Translations under genes and position numbers: made by a program
Notes under the pieces: generated by a model
Told to the model about the DNA's origin: nothing
Database searches by the model: none
The model's input: only the letters and a program-made list of their open reading frames with translations
Assembly: GCA_041748555.1 (NCBI GenBank)
Contig: JBGTDA010000093.1
Location: 1 to 64,000, forward strand
Origin: Rhodonellum sp041748555
Lineage (GTDB): Bacteria > Bacteroidota > Bacteroidia > Cytophagales > Cyclobacteriaceae
Length of the DNA: 64,000 nucleotides
Reading direction: 5' to 3'
Shown: piece by piece, positions 9,800 to 19,052 of the stretch
Layout of the letters: every line of letters starts with the position of its first letter
Numbering within the stretch: the stretch's first letter is position 1

Positions 9800-10084
9800 A
9801 TGAGTCATATCGCTATACCAATTCCAAATTTTGACGGCAAACAGGATATTCAGGTGGAAGTAACGATCAATAATCAGAAGCAGTCCTTACATTATAAAGT
9901 TGAATTATTCTATTGGGTAGACTGTCTAAATCCTGCAGGGCATCGTGCGGATTGTCTCAGCGAGATGCTTGCTAAGCATGATCCAAATTGGACAGTCTAT
10001 TACATCGGCGCGCCAACTGACAAGTTTGTACCCATTACTTTTGTCGAAAAAGCGAGCAGGAATTTATTACGGGCGGGGAATTAA
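9800..10084 (+). CDS. Small cytoplasmic protein of unknown function
   Basis: A 94-residue protein beginning MSHIAIPIPNFDGKQDIQVEV, with two Cys residues (WVDC and ADC) 14 residues apart and a mixed beta/alpha pattern. It has no signal peptide or membrane segment. It sits 12 bases after the end of the broken permease at 9787 and 205 bases before the next one. Codon use looks normal, and an intact frame between two decayed genes suggests that it is still selected. No family was recognised. Confidence 0.6.
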   Translation: MSHIAIPIPNFDGKQDIQVEVTINNQKQSLHYKVELFYWVDCLNPAGHRADCLSEMLAKHDPNWTVYYIGAPTDKFVPITFVEKASRNLLRAGN

Positions 10085-10289
10085 ATCGTTTGGTGCAAAA
10101 AAACGTCCGTCTTCGGGCAAAACTGTTCGGTTAAAACATTGAATTTTTTCTAAAACCCTTCCTAATGATGTTTTAAACCTGTTTTTTTATCGGCACCAAA
10201 GTGGAACTGATTATTATGAGTCAGTAAAATGCTGGATTCGGAATCAAAGTACCTTAAGGCTTGGTGTGTAACCATTTTCTTTTTCAATA

Positions 10290-12692
10290 ATGTGGAAAAA
10301 CTACTTTAAAGTCTCCCTTCGAAATTTGATCAAGCGGAAGCTTTATACCGGGATCAACATATTGGGACTTACCATTGCTATCGTCAGCTTTCTTGCCATA
10401 TCACTATACATTTATCATGAGTGGAATTATGATCGCATGTATTCTGATTACGACAGGATATACAAGATCAATCAAGATTTTAGAATGGGAGAGGATTCCA
10501 AACTGGTGGGCACAACTCCCTCACTTCTGATACCCACTATTTTGGATGAAATCCCTGAAGTGGAAACAGGAACAATTGTTTTTGACGTCAGCATTTTTTC
10601 ATCTGTATTGATCAATAGAGGAGAGGGAAATCAGGAGGAATCAAAATTTGCCTATGCCGACCAAAATTTCTTTGAGGTTTTTGATTTTCACCTGATCCAC
10701 GGAGATGCCAAAAAAGCACTTGTGGAACCCAATCAGTTGGTATTGACAGAATCAACCGCAAAAAGGTATTTTGGCAGTGCCGGGGAAGCTCTGGGAAAGT
10801 TGCTGAAGGTGAATGACGTCCTGGAATATACCGTTTCCGCAGTAATGGAGGATTTTCCATCCAACAGCCATTTGGATTTTGATTTTATTTCCTCATTCAC
10901 AACTCATCGGCACGGAAAATCCCCGGAATGGTCGCCTAGCAATTATTTTTCCTACATCAAAATCAGGGATGATGTTGGCTTGGAAACTATCCAGCCTAAG
11001 TTGGATCAATTGATAGAAAAACATCTTGGGGAAGCTCAAAAAACATACGGTTTTCAAAGCATCCTGTTGCTGCAGCCGGTCCGGAACATACACTTTGAAA
11101 TCACCGAGTTACAGGGAAACAAGCCCGGGACCGATATTAAATACCTCTATATTTTTGGCATTGTCGCTGTATTGCTGATTTTGATAGGCATCATCAATTA
11201 TGTTAATATGGCCACAGCTGAAGCCACGGAAAGAAACAAGGAAGTGGGACTCCGTAAAGTTATGGGTGCAGAACGCATGCAACTTTTCGGACAGTTTATC
11301 AGTGAATCCTTTATTCTTACACTTTCGGGGATGACTCTTAGCCTACTGATTCTGTTTCTCCTTTCCTCCAACTTCGAATCTGTTTCAGGTGTTGCAATGC
11401 AGCTTGACCTGCTTTTCTCTCCGGTTGGATTGTTGGGATTACTGCTACTCGCATTTTTTATTGCTTTATTATCAGGAAGCTATCCAGCCTTTATCCTTTC
11501 GGGAATGGAACCGCTAAAAGCTTTGGGTAAAAATATTCAAAGAAGCGGCGTAGCCTGGCTAAGAAAGTCACTTGTTGTTTTCCAGTTTTTTGTCTCTATC
11601 GGACTTTTGATTTCAACTCTGGTGGTCAAGCATCAGCTGGATTACATGCAGTCAGTAAATCTCGGTTATGAAAGGGAGCGGCTTGTTGCCCTCACGATAA
11701 ATCACAAAATGCAGCCGATGATAGAAGGTATGAAAAATGAAATGCGGAGGCAGGGTATAGCCGGCGAGGCTGCATTGGCAGCCGATTTGCCTATTCTGAT
11801 CAAAGCAGGCTATTCTATCACACACGGCGGAGACAATACCCGTGAATTCAGTCTTACCGGATATGCTGTGGATCCTGATATTGTGAATACATTGGAACTG
11901 CAGATTCTCTCAGGAATGAATTTTACCGATCAGGATCCCAGCAGGACATTGGCCGTTGAAAAAGAAAAAGAGTTTCCCATTATGATCAATGAATCTGCTC
12001 TTAGGGAACTCGGTTGGGCGGCTGAAGAAGCCATAGAAAAGCGGATTCAATTCGGTGGATCTATCGCCCGGATCAAAGCCGTGGTAGAGGATTTTTATTT
12101 CAACTCCCTCCACCATCAAATTGGACCTTTGGCTATTTTCATAGATCAGGGACAAACCAATTTACTTTTGGTAAAACTATCCCAAGGAAATCCAATCTAG
12201 CACCTGGCCAATCTGGAAGAAATCTGGAAAACCTTGGTTCCCGAGCGGCCTTTCAACTACAAGTTTGTAGATCAGGAATATGAACAGATGTACCGCAGTG
12301 AAGAAAAAGTGGGCCGCATATTTACCCTGTTCTCAGGAATAGCCATATTCATCGCGTGTATGGGCCTATTTGGATTGGTGTCCTATGTTGCACTACGTCG
12401 AACCCGGGAACTCAGTATCAGAAAAGTTCTGGGTGCCGATTCTATGGATGTATTGAAAGTCCTTTCCCTGGATTTCTTCAGGTTATTGGGAATTTCTGCA
12501 ATTATGGCAATCATCTTTGGCATCTGGTTTTCCAAAGAATGGATGGAAGGTTTTGCGTATAAAACGCAGATTCCCATCTGGGTTTATATTTTGTCAATTT
12601 TGATTGTGACCTTTATTTCACTGCTGACTATAGGCTACAGAACCGCAAAAGTATATATGCAGAATCCGGTGGATTCCCTTAAAGACAATTGA
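10290..12692 (+). pseudogene. FtsX/MacB-type ABC permease interrupted by one amber codon
   Basis: One frame of 800 codons spans the whole gene and is broken only by TAG at 12198-12200. The N-terminus reads MWKNYFKVSLRNLIKRKLYT; a MacB-like periplasmic domain follows (~residues 45-280); then come FtsX membrane cores (GIINYVNMATAEATERNKEVGLRK around 300-330 and a C-terminal FtsX domain ending NPVDSLKDN). The 12 codons after the stop (HLANLEEIWKTL) and the rest to 12692 are in the same frame and look normal. These permeases work with a MacB-like ATPase, not encoded nearby. It is either a young pseudogene, a split gene, or a sequencing error; no other damage is seen. Confidence 0.85.
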
Positions 12693-12791
12693 TAGCAAGT
12701 CTAAAAAAAATCGAAAAGGCTGTGAATACCAATTTTTCATCAGGCAAAATATAATGGTACGATTGGAACCTCCCATCCAGTTGGTTGAAAT

Positions 12792-12920
12792 TTCCTTATC
12801 AGGAATGAATTGGGATGGTGGTTTTTTACACTTCCGGCTTTGGCTGTTGCAGTTATATATATTAGTGCCCCGATTTTTCAGACTGTGAAAATCACATTTG
12901 TAAATCCTGCGAAGACATAA
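12792..12920 (+). pseudogene. C-terminal scrap of a third FtsX-type permease
   Basis: A frame without a start reads FLIRNELGWWFFTLPALAVA and continues VIYISAPIFQTVKITFVNPAKT to a TAA at 12918. The pattern of a hydrophobic last helix followed by Q-T-V-K-x-x-x-x-NP is the usual end of FtsX-type permeases, as in both genes upstream. An in-frame stop lies just before it. It is short, so the assignment rests on pattern and context. Confidence 0.5.
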
Positions 12921-13032
12921 CAGAATGAGTAGGAATTATTGTAATAAAAAATTGAAAACTCCAGGGAAACATACCGGAAACACACTTTGGTTTTTCTTTT
13001 ACCTGATTTCCCAATATAACCACTGCAATAAC

Positions 13033-13040
13033 TAAATTTG
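13033..13040 (+). promoter_or_regulatory. Candidate Bacteroidota -7 box of the EamA gene
   Basis: TAAATTTG fits the Bacteroidota -7 consensus TAnnTTTG and lies 33 bases before the start codon at 13073. No clear -33 element was found at the usual distance. Confidence 0.45.
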
Positions 13041-13072
13041 CTCTTTAGTGGAACATTATCCCTTTATCCTTA

Positions 13073-14026
13073 ATGCTCAGTCCAACTAGTTCCCGAAGAA
13101 TTTCAGGTTTTATTATGACCATATCGGCTGCCGTTTTTTGGGGTGTTTCCGGAACTTGCGCACAATTCCTTTTCGAGCAAAAAGCTATTGACCCTGCCTG
13201 GCTTGTATCATGGAGGCTGATTTTGGCAGGAGTTATCCTGATGGTATTCGCAATTTCCAGGAAAAACAACGATGTCCTGCAAATCTGGAAAAAGCCTATG
13301 GATGCTGTACAGCTGTTGTTATTCAGCATATTGGGAATGGTGGCTGTTCAGTATACTTATTTTTATAGTATCAACCTTTCCAATGCAGCTACCGCCACTG
13401 TCTTGCAATACATCGGGCCTGTTTTCGTAGTAAGTTTTTATGCCATCAAAAACAGAAGATGGCCTTTGTTTGCGGAATATGCCGCGCTATTTTTGGCACT
13501 GTTGGGTACTTTTCTGTTGGTAACGCACGGAAGTTTTCAGGAGTTGGTCATCTCCGAACAGGCGGTTTTGTGGGGTATATTATCGGCCATCACCTTGGCA
13601 TTCTATACCATATTTCCGGTGCAGTTGCTCAAAAGATATTCCGCTGCTACGGTGACAGGCTGGGCGATGCTTATCGGAGGGATAGCGTTCTCCCTTTTTA
13701 CCCAACCTTGGGAATTGAGTGGCAATTGGGATTTCGGGACTTGGGCGGCTTTTGCTTACATCATCCTTTTCGGTACTGTAATCGCATTTTCGATTTTCCT
13801 TTCCTCCCTCAACATCATTGGGGCACAAACAGCAAGTCTGCTTTGCTCGGTGGAACCTCTTTCCGCAACGCTGGCGGCTGTATTGTGGCTGAATGTAACT
13901 TTTCTGGGAATGGATTGGCTGGGAACATTGTTGATTCTGATTACCGTGGCATTGCTGACCCTGTCCAAAAAGGAAAATAAAGAAAAGCAAAAGGCTGTTG
14001 TACAGAAAAAAAACAGAAAAAATTAA
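13073..14026 (+). CDS. EamA/DMT family transporter
   Basis: A 317-residue inner-membrane permease with about ten hydrophobic helices arranged as two EamA repeats (residues ~13-145 and ~160-298). The first repeat has FWGVSGTCAQFLF in helix 1 and AATATVLQYIGPVFV in helix 4; the second ends with SLLCSVEPLSATLAAVLWL, the repeat signature of drug/metabolite exporters. A lysine-rich cytoplasmic tail of about 22 residues closes the protein. Substrates of this family include amino acids and metabolites; none can be chosen here. It is divergent from, and convergent with, unrelated neighbours, so probably monocistronic. Confidence 0.9.
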   Translation: MLSPTSSRRISGFIMTISAAVFWGVSGTCAQFLFEQKAIDPAWLVSWRLILAGVILMVFAISRKNNDVLQIWKKPMDAVQLLLFSILGMVAVQYTYFYSINLSNAATATVLQYIGPVFVVSFYAIKNRRWPLFAEYAALFLALLGTFLLVTHGSFQELVISEQAVLWGILSAITLAFYTIFPVQLLKRYSAATVTGWAMLIGGIAFSLFTQPWELSGNWDFGTWAAFAYIILFGTVIAFSIFLSSLNIIGAQTASLLCSVEPLSATLAAVLWLNVTFLGMDWLGTLLILITVALLTLSKKENKEKQKAVVQKKNRKN

Positions 14027-14407
14027 GTCTTCCGGAGAACGTAAGGATTTTTCATTACCGGCCTTTGGGGAAATAAGGGATTTTTTGCTTATCCCATCAT
14101 CCCGACAGAAAAGTAAGGCCAAAGGGTGCTCCTATCCATCACAAGATGATGGGCTCACGAAAAACCTTTTCACGGACGAACAGAAACTGTTTAAATAAGG
14201 CTTCATAAAATCGCCATTAACCGCAGGTACTCCCAACTTGGATGATAATTTTGGTGATTCCCTGCCTGCGATAGTCAGGGATAACCCCGCAATCTAATGC
14301 CAACCAAAGGATCTATTGGATTTTAACATTTACAGGTATCATTGCGGTTATACTTAATTGAAAATATCAGTATTTGATCTTTATGCTGATTTGGGAAAAC
14401 CACTTAA
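14027..14407. other. Convergent intergenic region with an imperfect hairpin
   Basis: The 381 bases lie between the ends of the EamA gene (plus) and the alanine racemase gene (minus). At 14257-14282 an imperfect stem (TTCCCTG / CAGGGA) is surrounded by CCTGCCTGCG-type sequence, like small REP elements. Nothing coding was seen. Confidence 0.4.
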
Positions 14408-15565
14408 TCACCTAACAACTGTTCTCGGGATGGCAGCAGGCAATCTGCTGAGCATTTCGTTGTTGAGCAGCTGCGTGGAATCGGTAAAACTCGAAACGTT
14501 GATCACATTGTTTTGCTGCCTGCCAATCAAAACCACCTCATCACCTAACATTACTCCCTCGATATGCGTGATGTCCACCATAAATAAATTCATATTAATC
14601 AATCCAACTATAGGTGCTCTTTTCCCTTTGATCAAAACCTGTCCCCTATTGGAAAGGGCGCGGGGATATCCATTTGAATAACCCAAAGGGAGCACAGCAA
14701 TTTTCATAGGATGTGTCGCCTGAAATGCCGTTCCATATCCGATGAACTCCCCCTGATCCACGTTTCTGATATCCATGATATCAGTTTTCCAAGTGAAAAT
14801 TCTTTTTAGGCCCGCATCTGATTTCCTACCTGTTTCCTGAAGATGGGCGTAATAAATGTCATTGCTTGGCCAAAAACCGTATTGGGCCACACCCACCCTT
14901 ACAAGATCATATACTGTATCTGTCATGGCCAAAGCTGCCGCCGAACAGGCTATATGCCTAATATTGGGTTCTATCTTCTTGACCTTGCTTTCTTTTAAAA
15001 ACTCTTTAAATCGCTTTTTCTGGGCGTCTATTTTGAATTGGTTTGAAAGACTTTCTGCCCCTCCAAAATGCGTACACAGTCCTTCGAAAACTACATGGTC
15101 TTTATGCTTTTTTAAAAAATTCAGCGTATCAGGAAATTCATCCTTTTGTAGGCCTGTCCTATTGGCTCCTGTTTCCACTTCAATATGAACCTTTGCCGGT
15201 TTGCCCACAGCTTTGGCAGCTGCAAGTGCTATTGGCAAGCGGTCATAGTTGTATACAAAAAATTCTATACCGTTTTCCACAGCCCATGGAATATCTTCTT
15301 CATAAATAATTCCCATGATCATAATGCGGCTTTCAGATGAGCAGACACTCAGTACTTCTTCCGCTTCAAAAGAAGATGCTACAGAAAAATGATTTACACC
15401 GCATTTTTCTGCCATAGGCACAAAAGTCCTGATCCCATGTCCATAAGCATTGGCTTTGACCACCGCCGAAATAATGGCATCAGGACCTATTTTTTTGCGG
15501 ATAAAATTGATGTTGTTTCTGTAAGCTGATTGGCTCAGCTCAATTCTTGATGAATGTTTTACCAT
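14408..15565 (-). CDS. alr: Alanine racemase (stand-alone, fold type III PLP enzyme)
   Basis: A 385-residue PLP enzyme expected to interconvert L- and D-alanine (or a related amino acid). The PLP lysine is K37 in VVKANAYGHG; the second catalytic base is Y277 in IGYGTAF; RVGVAQYG and PLGYSNGYPR are the usual phosphate and interface segments. The segment normally written CMDQxMVD reads NMNLFMVD (about residues 324-331), a visible change near the substrate carboxylate. Bacteroidota usually supply cell-wall D-Ala by a MurF-Alr fusion, so a separate copy suggests an added role. The gene overlaps the upstream 671-residue gene by 7 bases, indicating coupled translation. Class certain; substrate inferred. 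Confidence 0.92.
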   Translation of the reverse strand: MVKHSSRIELSQSAYRNNINFIRKKIGPDAIISAVVKANAYGHGIRTFVPMAEKCGVNHFSVASSFEAEEVLSVCSSESRIMIMGIIYEEDIPWAVENGIEFFVYNYDRLPIALAAAKAVGKPAKVHIEVETGANRTGLQKDEFPDTLNFLKKHKDHVVFEGLCTHFGGAESLSNQFKIDAQKKRFKEFLKESKVKKIEPNIRHIACSAAALAMTDTVYDLVRVGVAQYGFWPSNDIYYAHLQETGRKSDAGLKRIFTWKTDIMDIRNVDQGEFIGYGTAFQATHPMKIAVLPLGYSNGYPRALSNRGQVLIKGKRAPIVGLINMNLFMVDITHIEGVMLGDEVVLIGRQQNNVINVSSFTDSTQLLNNEMLSRLPAAIPRTVVR

Positions 15566-17574
15566 TGTTTCTTTATCTCCAACCAGGTGTATGCACGTCC
15601 CCAGCTTTCATTTGCTAACTTTTTAACCCGCTGGACCTCTTCCATCGGGACTTGTTCTGCTTTTTCCTGTGCCTCCAGACTGTTGAAATGAAAAGCATAT
15701 ATCCTTGCCGCAAATTCATGAAAAGGCAGGGAGGATTCACCGGGCTGCTCACCGTTGCCATATACCGAAGGCTTGATGTTTTGTCCCCAATCCTGACGTC
15801 CCTCGTTGTTAGGATTGAGAAAGTAAATCCTGTATTCACCTTTTGGATCTTTGTCTACCCGCAATAATGAAACTGCATGAAAACCCAACATCTCTCCTTT
15901 TGCAGAAGTAATAAAAATACCGACGGGATTGGGATAAATCAACCGGTGACCGCCATTGTATGTCGGATGAGACATGGCATAAAATACACGGATAAATCCA
16001 TCAAAATCCACAATCGCATTAGATAGATAATCGTAGGCGGAGGCAAATCCAATCTGCACCCATTGTCCATAAAGTGCAGGATTTACCCATTTATGCGGAT
16101 CCTCTCCACGGGCAGCCCCCCGCAACATCATCTCATTGTATATCTTGTCCAACAAAGGAACCAACGTGACGGAAACCGCATCCAGGTTATGATCCAGCAC
16201 CTGTACCAAGCCTTTCCCTGTTTCGGATGCTTTGATTTCATGGCCTTCAAAACGGAAACTGATATCATTCACAGTAGCTGCCGTCTGAACCATATTCACC
16301 AGTTTGGCAGGAGCATGCTGACTCCACATACTGATACCTCTTGCGCTCTGACAGGTGGGATTGTTACCTTGCCCTACTCCTAAGGGTTGGCCAAGAATCC
16401 TGAACAGGGCACCCATTAAGTATTGTCGGGCAGTCACTGATTCGTGTGGTGTTTTGGTGGATTTCAGAATTCTTTCCTCCACCTTGGGATGAATCTTTAC
16501 CGTACTGAGATTGAATAAACTCGATTTCACAGCTTCCCTGGAAAAAATCCCTTTTTCCAGCATTTTAGCCAGTCCATAAATACACTGGGCATTGCAGGGA
16601 TGAATGGTCTGAAGGATGAGTTTTGAAATGAATTCCTTGTTAACATTCCATTTTGCCTCACCCGTTTGATCCAGTCCAAGACAGGCAGGCACTATATCCA
16701 ATTGTTTATTCTTGATCAAAACCAGCAACAAAATTGCTTGGTATTGGCTGACAAGTCCAAATTCCAGCATGGAGCTGCCCATTTCACGCGCCTCTTTTGA
16801 CAATTCCTGCGGAGACAGTCCGGATATAAGTTTTTCATACCCAACATTATCTTTTCCGACGGTATTCCGGGTAGGCTGATAAATGCATTGTTGAAAACGC
16901 AACAACCGCTGGTCTCCTGGTTTTTCAGGATCAAGATCGATTTTTTCCTTTACCAAAGCGATGATCTTCCGTTGCTTTTCTGTAACTACAGGTCTCTGGG
17001 CACAGATCAGCGTCAGCTCTTCAGCAAGCTTTTCTTTTACGTCGTCGAGATGGATTCTTTCTGACAAAAACCCAAAAAGACAATGCACCTTATTCAGCTC
17101 ATGAGGACTCATTATCAATCTGGTTTCCTCCAATGGATCCTTAAAAACAAATTCCAGATTGGACACGATAACCTCCTGAATAAAATTTTCAGCATCGGTT
17201 TTGGAAATCATCTTGGATTCCCATTTGCCCTGCGCAACTGCCAGCAACCTCAGCTCACTCAGCAGTTCTATGGTGGAATTGGGGTGTCCACTTTTTAGAG
17301 TTCCGCCAACCAATCCTGCAACAAGTTTGGAAGGATCCTGCCACGGTGACCCATCAAAAACCCCTGCATTTACAACCCCTTCAATCTGTTGGTAAACAAG
17401 GTCCACTCCGTGACCGGAATTTGACATTGAATCTACCTGATTTAATAATTTACCGGTTTTTTCAAATTTTTGGAATTTGGGAGCTTCGTTAATTTCCCGT
17501 AACAACTGTTTTAATATTTGTTGGTTATTTTCTTCAACAGCTTGGTCAAGTATATTTGGAATGATCATTAGCAC
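15559..17574 (-). CDS. 671-residue protein with a papain-like Cys/His/Asn signature, family unknown
   Basis: I do not recognise a named family. Residues ~1-390 are helical and may be a repeat-type scaffold. Residues ~395-625 carry a pattern fitting a papain-like fold: Q402 exactly six residues before C408 (QGNNPTCQSARG, the oxyanion Gln and nucleophile spacing of papain), H566 in GFHAVSLL at a strand, and N587 in YFLNPNN followed by a GRQDWG turn like the NSWG loop of papain. This suggests a cysteine peptidase, amidase or acyltransferase. There is no signal peptide, so it acts in the cytoplasm. It lies between ATP-grasp and alanine racemase genes and overlaps the latter. Sequence features are seen; fold and role are inferred. 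Confidence 0.75.
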   Translation of the reverse strand: MLMIIPNILDQAVEENNQQILKQLLREINEAPKFQKFEKTGKLLNQVDSMSNSGHGVDLVYQQIEGVVNAGVFDGSPWQDPSKLVAGLVGGTLKSGHPNSTIELLSELRLLAVAQGKWESKMISKTDAENFIQEVIVSNLEFVFKDPLEETRLIMSPHELNKVHCLFGFLSERIHLDDVKEKLAEELTLICAQRPVVTEKQRKIIALVKEKIDLDPEKPGDQRLLRFQQCIYQPTRNTVGKDNVGYEKLISGLSPQELSKEAREMGSSMLEFGLVSQYQAILLLVLIKNKQLDIVPACLGLDQTGEAKWNVNKEFISKLILQTIHPCNAQCIYGLAKMLEKGIFSREAVKSSLFNLSTVKIHPKVEERILKSTKTPHESVTARQYLMGALFRILGQPLGVGQGNNPTCQSARGISMWSQHAPAKLVNMVQTAATVNDISFRFEGHEIKASETGKGLVQVLDHNLDAVSVTLVPLLDKIYNEMMLRGAARGEDPHKWVNPALYGQWVQIGFASAYDYLSNAIVDFDGFIRVFYAMSHPTYNGGHRLIYPNPVGIFITSAKGEMLGFHAVSLLRVDKDPKGEYRIYFLNPNNEGRQDWGQNIKPSVYGNGEQPGESSLPFHEFAARIYAFHFNSLEAQEKAEQVPMEEVQRVKKLANESWGRAYTWLEIKKQW

Positions 17575-17731
17575 TATAAATTTTAATATAAATCAAACAA
17601 AAATAAAACCTTTCCCAATCAGGAAAGGATTTAATTAGAATAGCCATATTCACTATTAGGTATCCGCAATGATACCGGTAAATGTAAAAATCCAACAGAT
17701 CCTATCTTTAACATTAGATTTCTACGTACAT

Positions 17732-17819
17732 CCCGGCCTACCGGCAGGCAGGCAGCTTCGGTCTTCTAGCAATTATTTTTGTAAAACAAAGGCTAATGGC
17801 AGGATAGCGGATAAACATA
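17732..17819. repeat. REP-like palindrome plus a 49-bp repeat inside the ATP-grasp operon
   Basis: In the 257-base gap between two operon genes, 17732-17755 contains CCTACCGGCAGGCAGGCAG, a self-complementary REP-like sequence. 17771-17819 holds a block whose core GGCAGGATAGCGGATA recurs, inverted, at 3911-3959 in the tail of the glycosyltransferase relic (GGCAGAATAGCGGATA; 23 of the last 29 positions agree). Together they look like an intergenic repeat element rather than part of either gene. Confidence 0.65.
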
Positions 17820-17831
17820 TTCTCTTTTATC

Positions 17832-19052
17832 TTAATGGTAAAAATCCACATCTTCATAGTGGAGCAGTAGTTCGGTCATCCTGTCGGGATCACTACCCTT
17901 GAAATTCACTGTCCCAAAATGATTCCCGAATCCTTCCCTGCTGTTTATTTTCTGATTGGTCAGCGGAGGTATTAGGTTATGATCGACAAAATAAGGTTCC
18001 TCTCTCAGCTCTTCCGGAATTTCCAATGTATTGATCACGTTTTTATGAGGATAAATCATCACGTTGCCGTAAAATTCTTTTGGCCTGGCATCAAATCGTG
18101 GAAGGATGTCCTTGAGTTCCTTTTCTGATAAATTGGGATCATGACAAAGCACAAAAGCCCCCAAAGCATCGAAATCATAAGCTTTAGAAGCCAGCTCGAG
18201 AATATGTCCACCGGGAATCCTACAAGCAACTTCGCCAAAACTTAATTCATCATTTGCGGTCAAAAACCACTCAGGATGGATCATTCCGTACTCTATTCCG
18301 AAAATGTCAACGAGTTTCTGCATCTCCTTCATGATTTTATCCCTTTTGGTATGAAGATGATTTCCTTCGGGTATAAAATTCGAATATCCCAATTTCACAT
18401 ATTCGGTTATATTCAGAAAACGGATTTTACCTCCATGGATAAAGGCCTCACACGAAAACTCAGTTCCCGGTAAATGGCTTTCTGCCAAGCAGGGAAAGTC
18501 CGAATCTTCACATTTCTCCTCGATATCCTTCATGGATCTGAGTAGACGATGGCCAACTGTACCCGCAGAAGCAAAAGGCTTGATATGGACCCAGCTATCC
18601 TGTTCACCCTCAATCTGTAGATTGGCTTGGTTCAATCTCTTCATGAAGTTTTTGACGCCCTCTTTGCTGTGTACCTCTTCAAAAAGTCCGACGCGTAGAC
18701 CGCCGATCAGGGCTTTTCGCTTCATCATCGCCTTGTTCCTAAAAAGAAACGCGCGGTTCAAAACCTTAGGATCATTTCTATAGATGGAATTCAATGCACC
18801 TGCCCATTCGACTGTTTCTTCAAAAAGCGGAACTGCCACATCAGCATCAAAAGCTTTTAATTTTTCATGTAAGTCCAGTGAATTGGAACTGTCACTCCAT
18901 TCATCGAATTGGTAAGGTAGAAAAGGGATATTATTTTCCTTTGCGTAGCTCTCAAAAACAGGAAATGAAACTACCACGTAGGGCTTGTTGAGTTTTTGCA
19001 TACTTTCTATAACGGGTAAACTCCAACCCATAAGTGCAAAGCAATTTGCCAT
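17832..19052 (-). CDS. ATP-grasp domain amide/peptide ligase-like protein
   Basis: A 406-residue cytoplasmic ligase of the carboxylate-amine/thiol type, which activates a carboxylate as acyl phosphate and joins it to an amine. The N-terminal ~95 residues form a Rossmann-like pre-grasp domain (MANCFALMGWSLPVIESM). The ATP-grasp core shows HIKPFASAGTVGHR (K158), the strand GTEFSCEAFIHGGK (~196-209), NITEYVKLG, the Mg-binding HPEWFLT (E261) and GEVACRIPGGHILEL (E274, R278). These resemble amino-acid ligases such as BacD/DapD-like enzymes more than biotin carboxylase. It is the first gene of a three-gene set. Substrates are unknown; ligation of an amino acid is inferred. Confidence 0.85.
   Translation of the reverse strand: MANCFALMGWSLPVIESMQKLNKPYVVVSFPVFESYAKENNIPFLPYQFDEWSDSSNSLDLHEKLKAFDADVAVPLFEETVEWAGALNSIYRNDPKVLNRAFLFRNKAMMKRKALIGGLRVGLFEEVHSKEGVKNFMKRLNQANLQIEGEQDSWVHIKPFASAGTVGHRLLRSMKDIEEKCEDSDFPCLAESHLPGTEFSCEAFIHGGKIRFLNITEYVKLGYSNFIPEGNHLHTKRDKIMKEMQKLVDIFGIEYGMIHPEWFLTANDELSFGEVACRIPGGHILELASKAYDFDALGAFVLCHDPNLSEKELKDILPRFDARPKEFYGNVMIYPHKNVINTLEIPEELREEPYFVDHNLIPPLTNQKINSREGFGNHFGTVNFKGSDPDRMTELLLHYEDVDFYH

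Noticed and set aside
12234..12692. The second half of the amber-interrupted permease as a separate 152-residue gene.
   Set aside because: It is in the same frame as the first half, the ATG-less start has no independent translation signal, and the codons between stop and start still fit the family.
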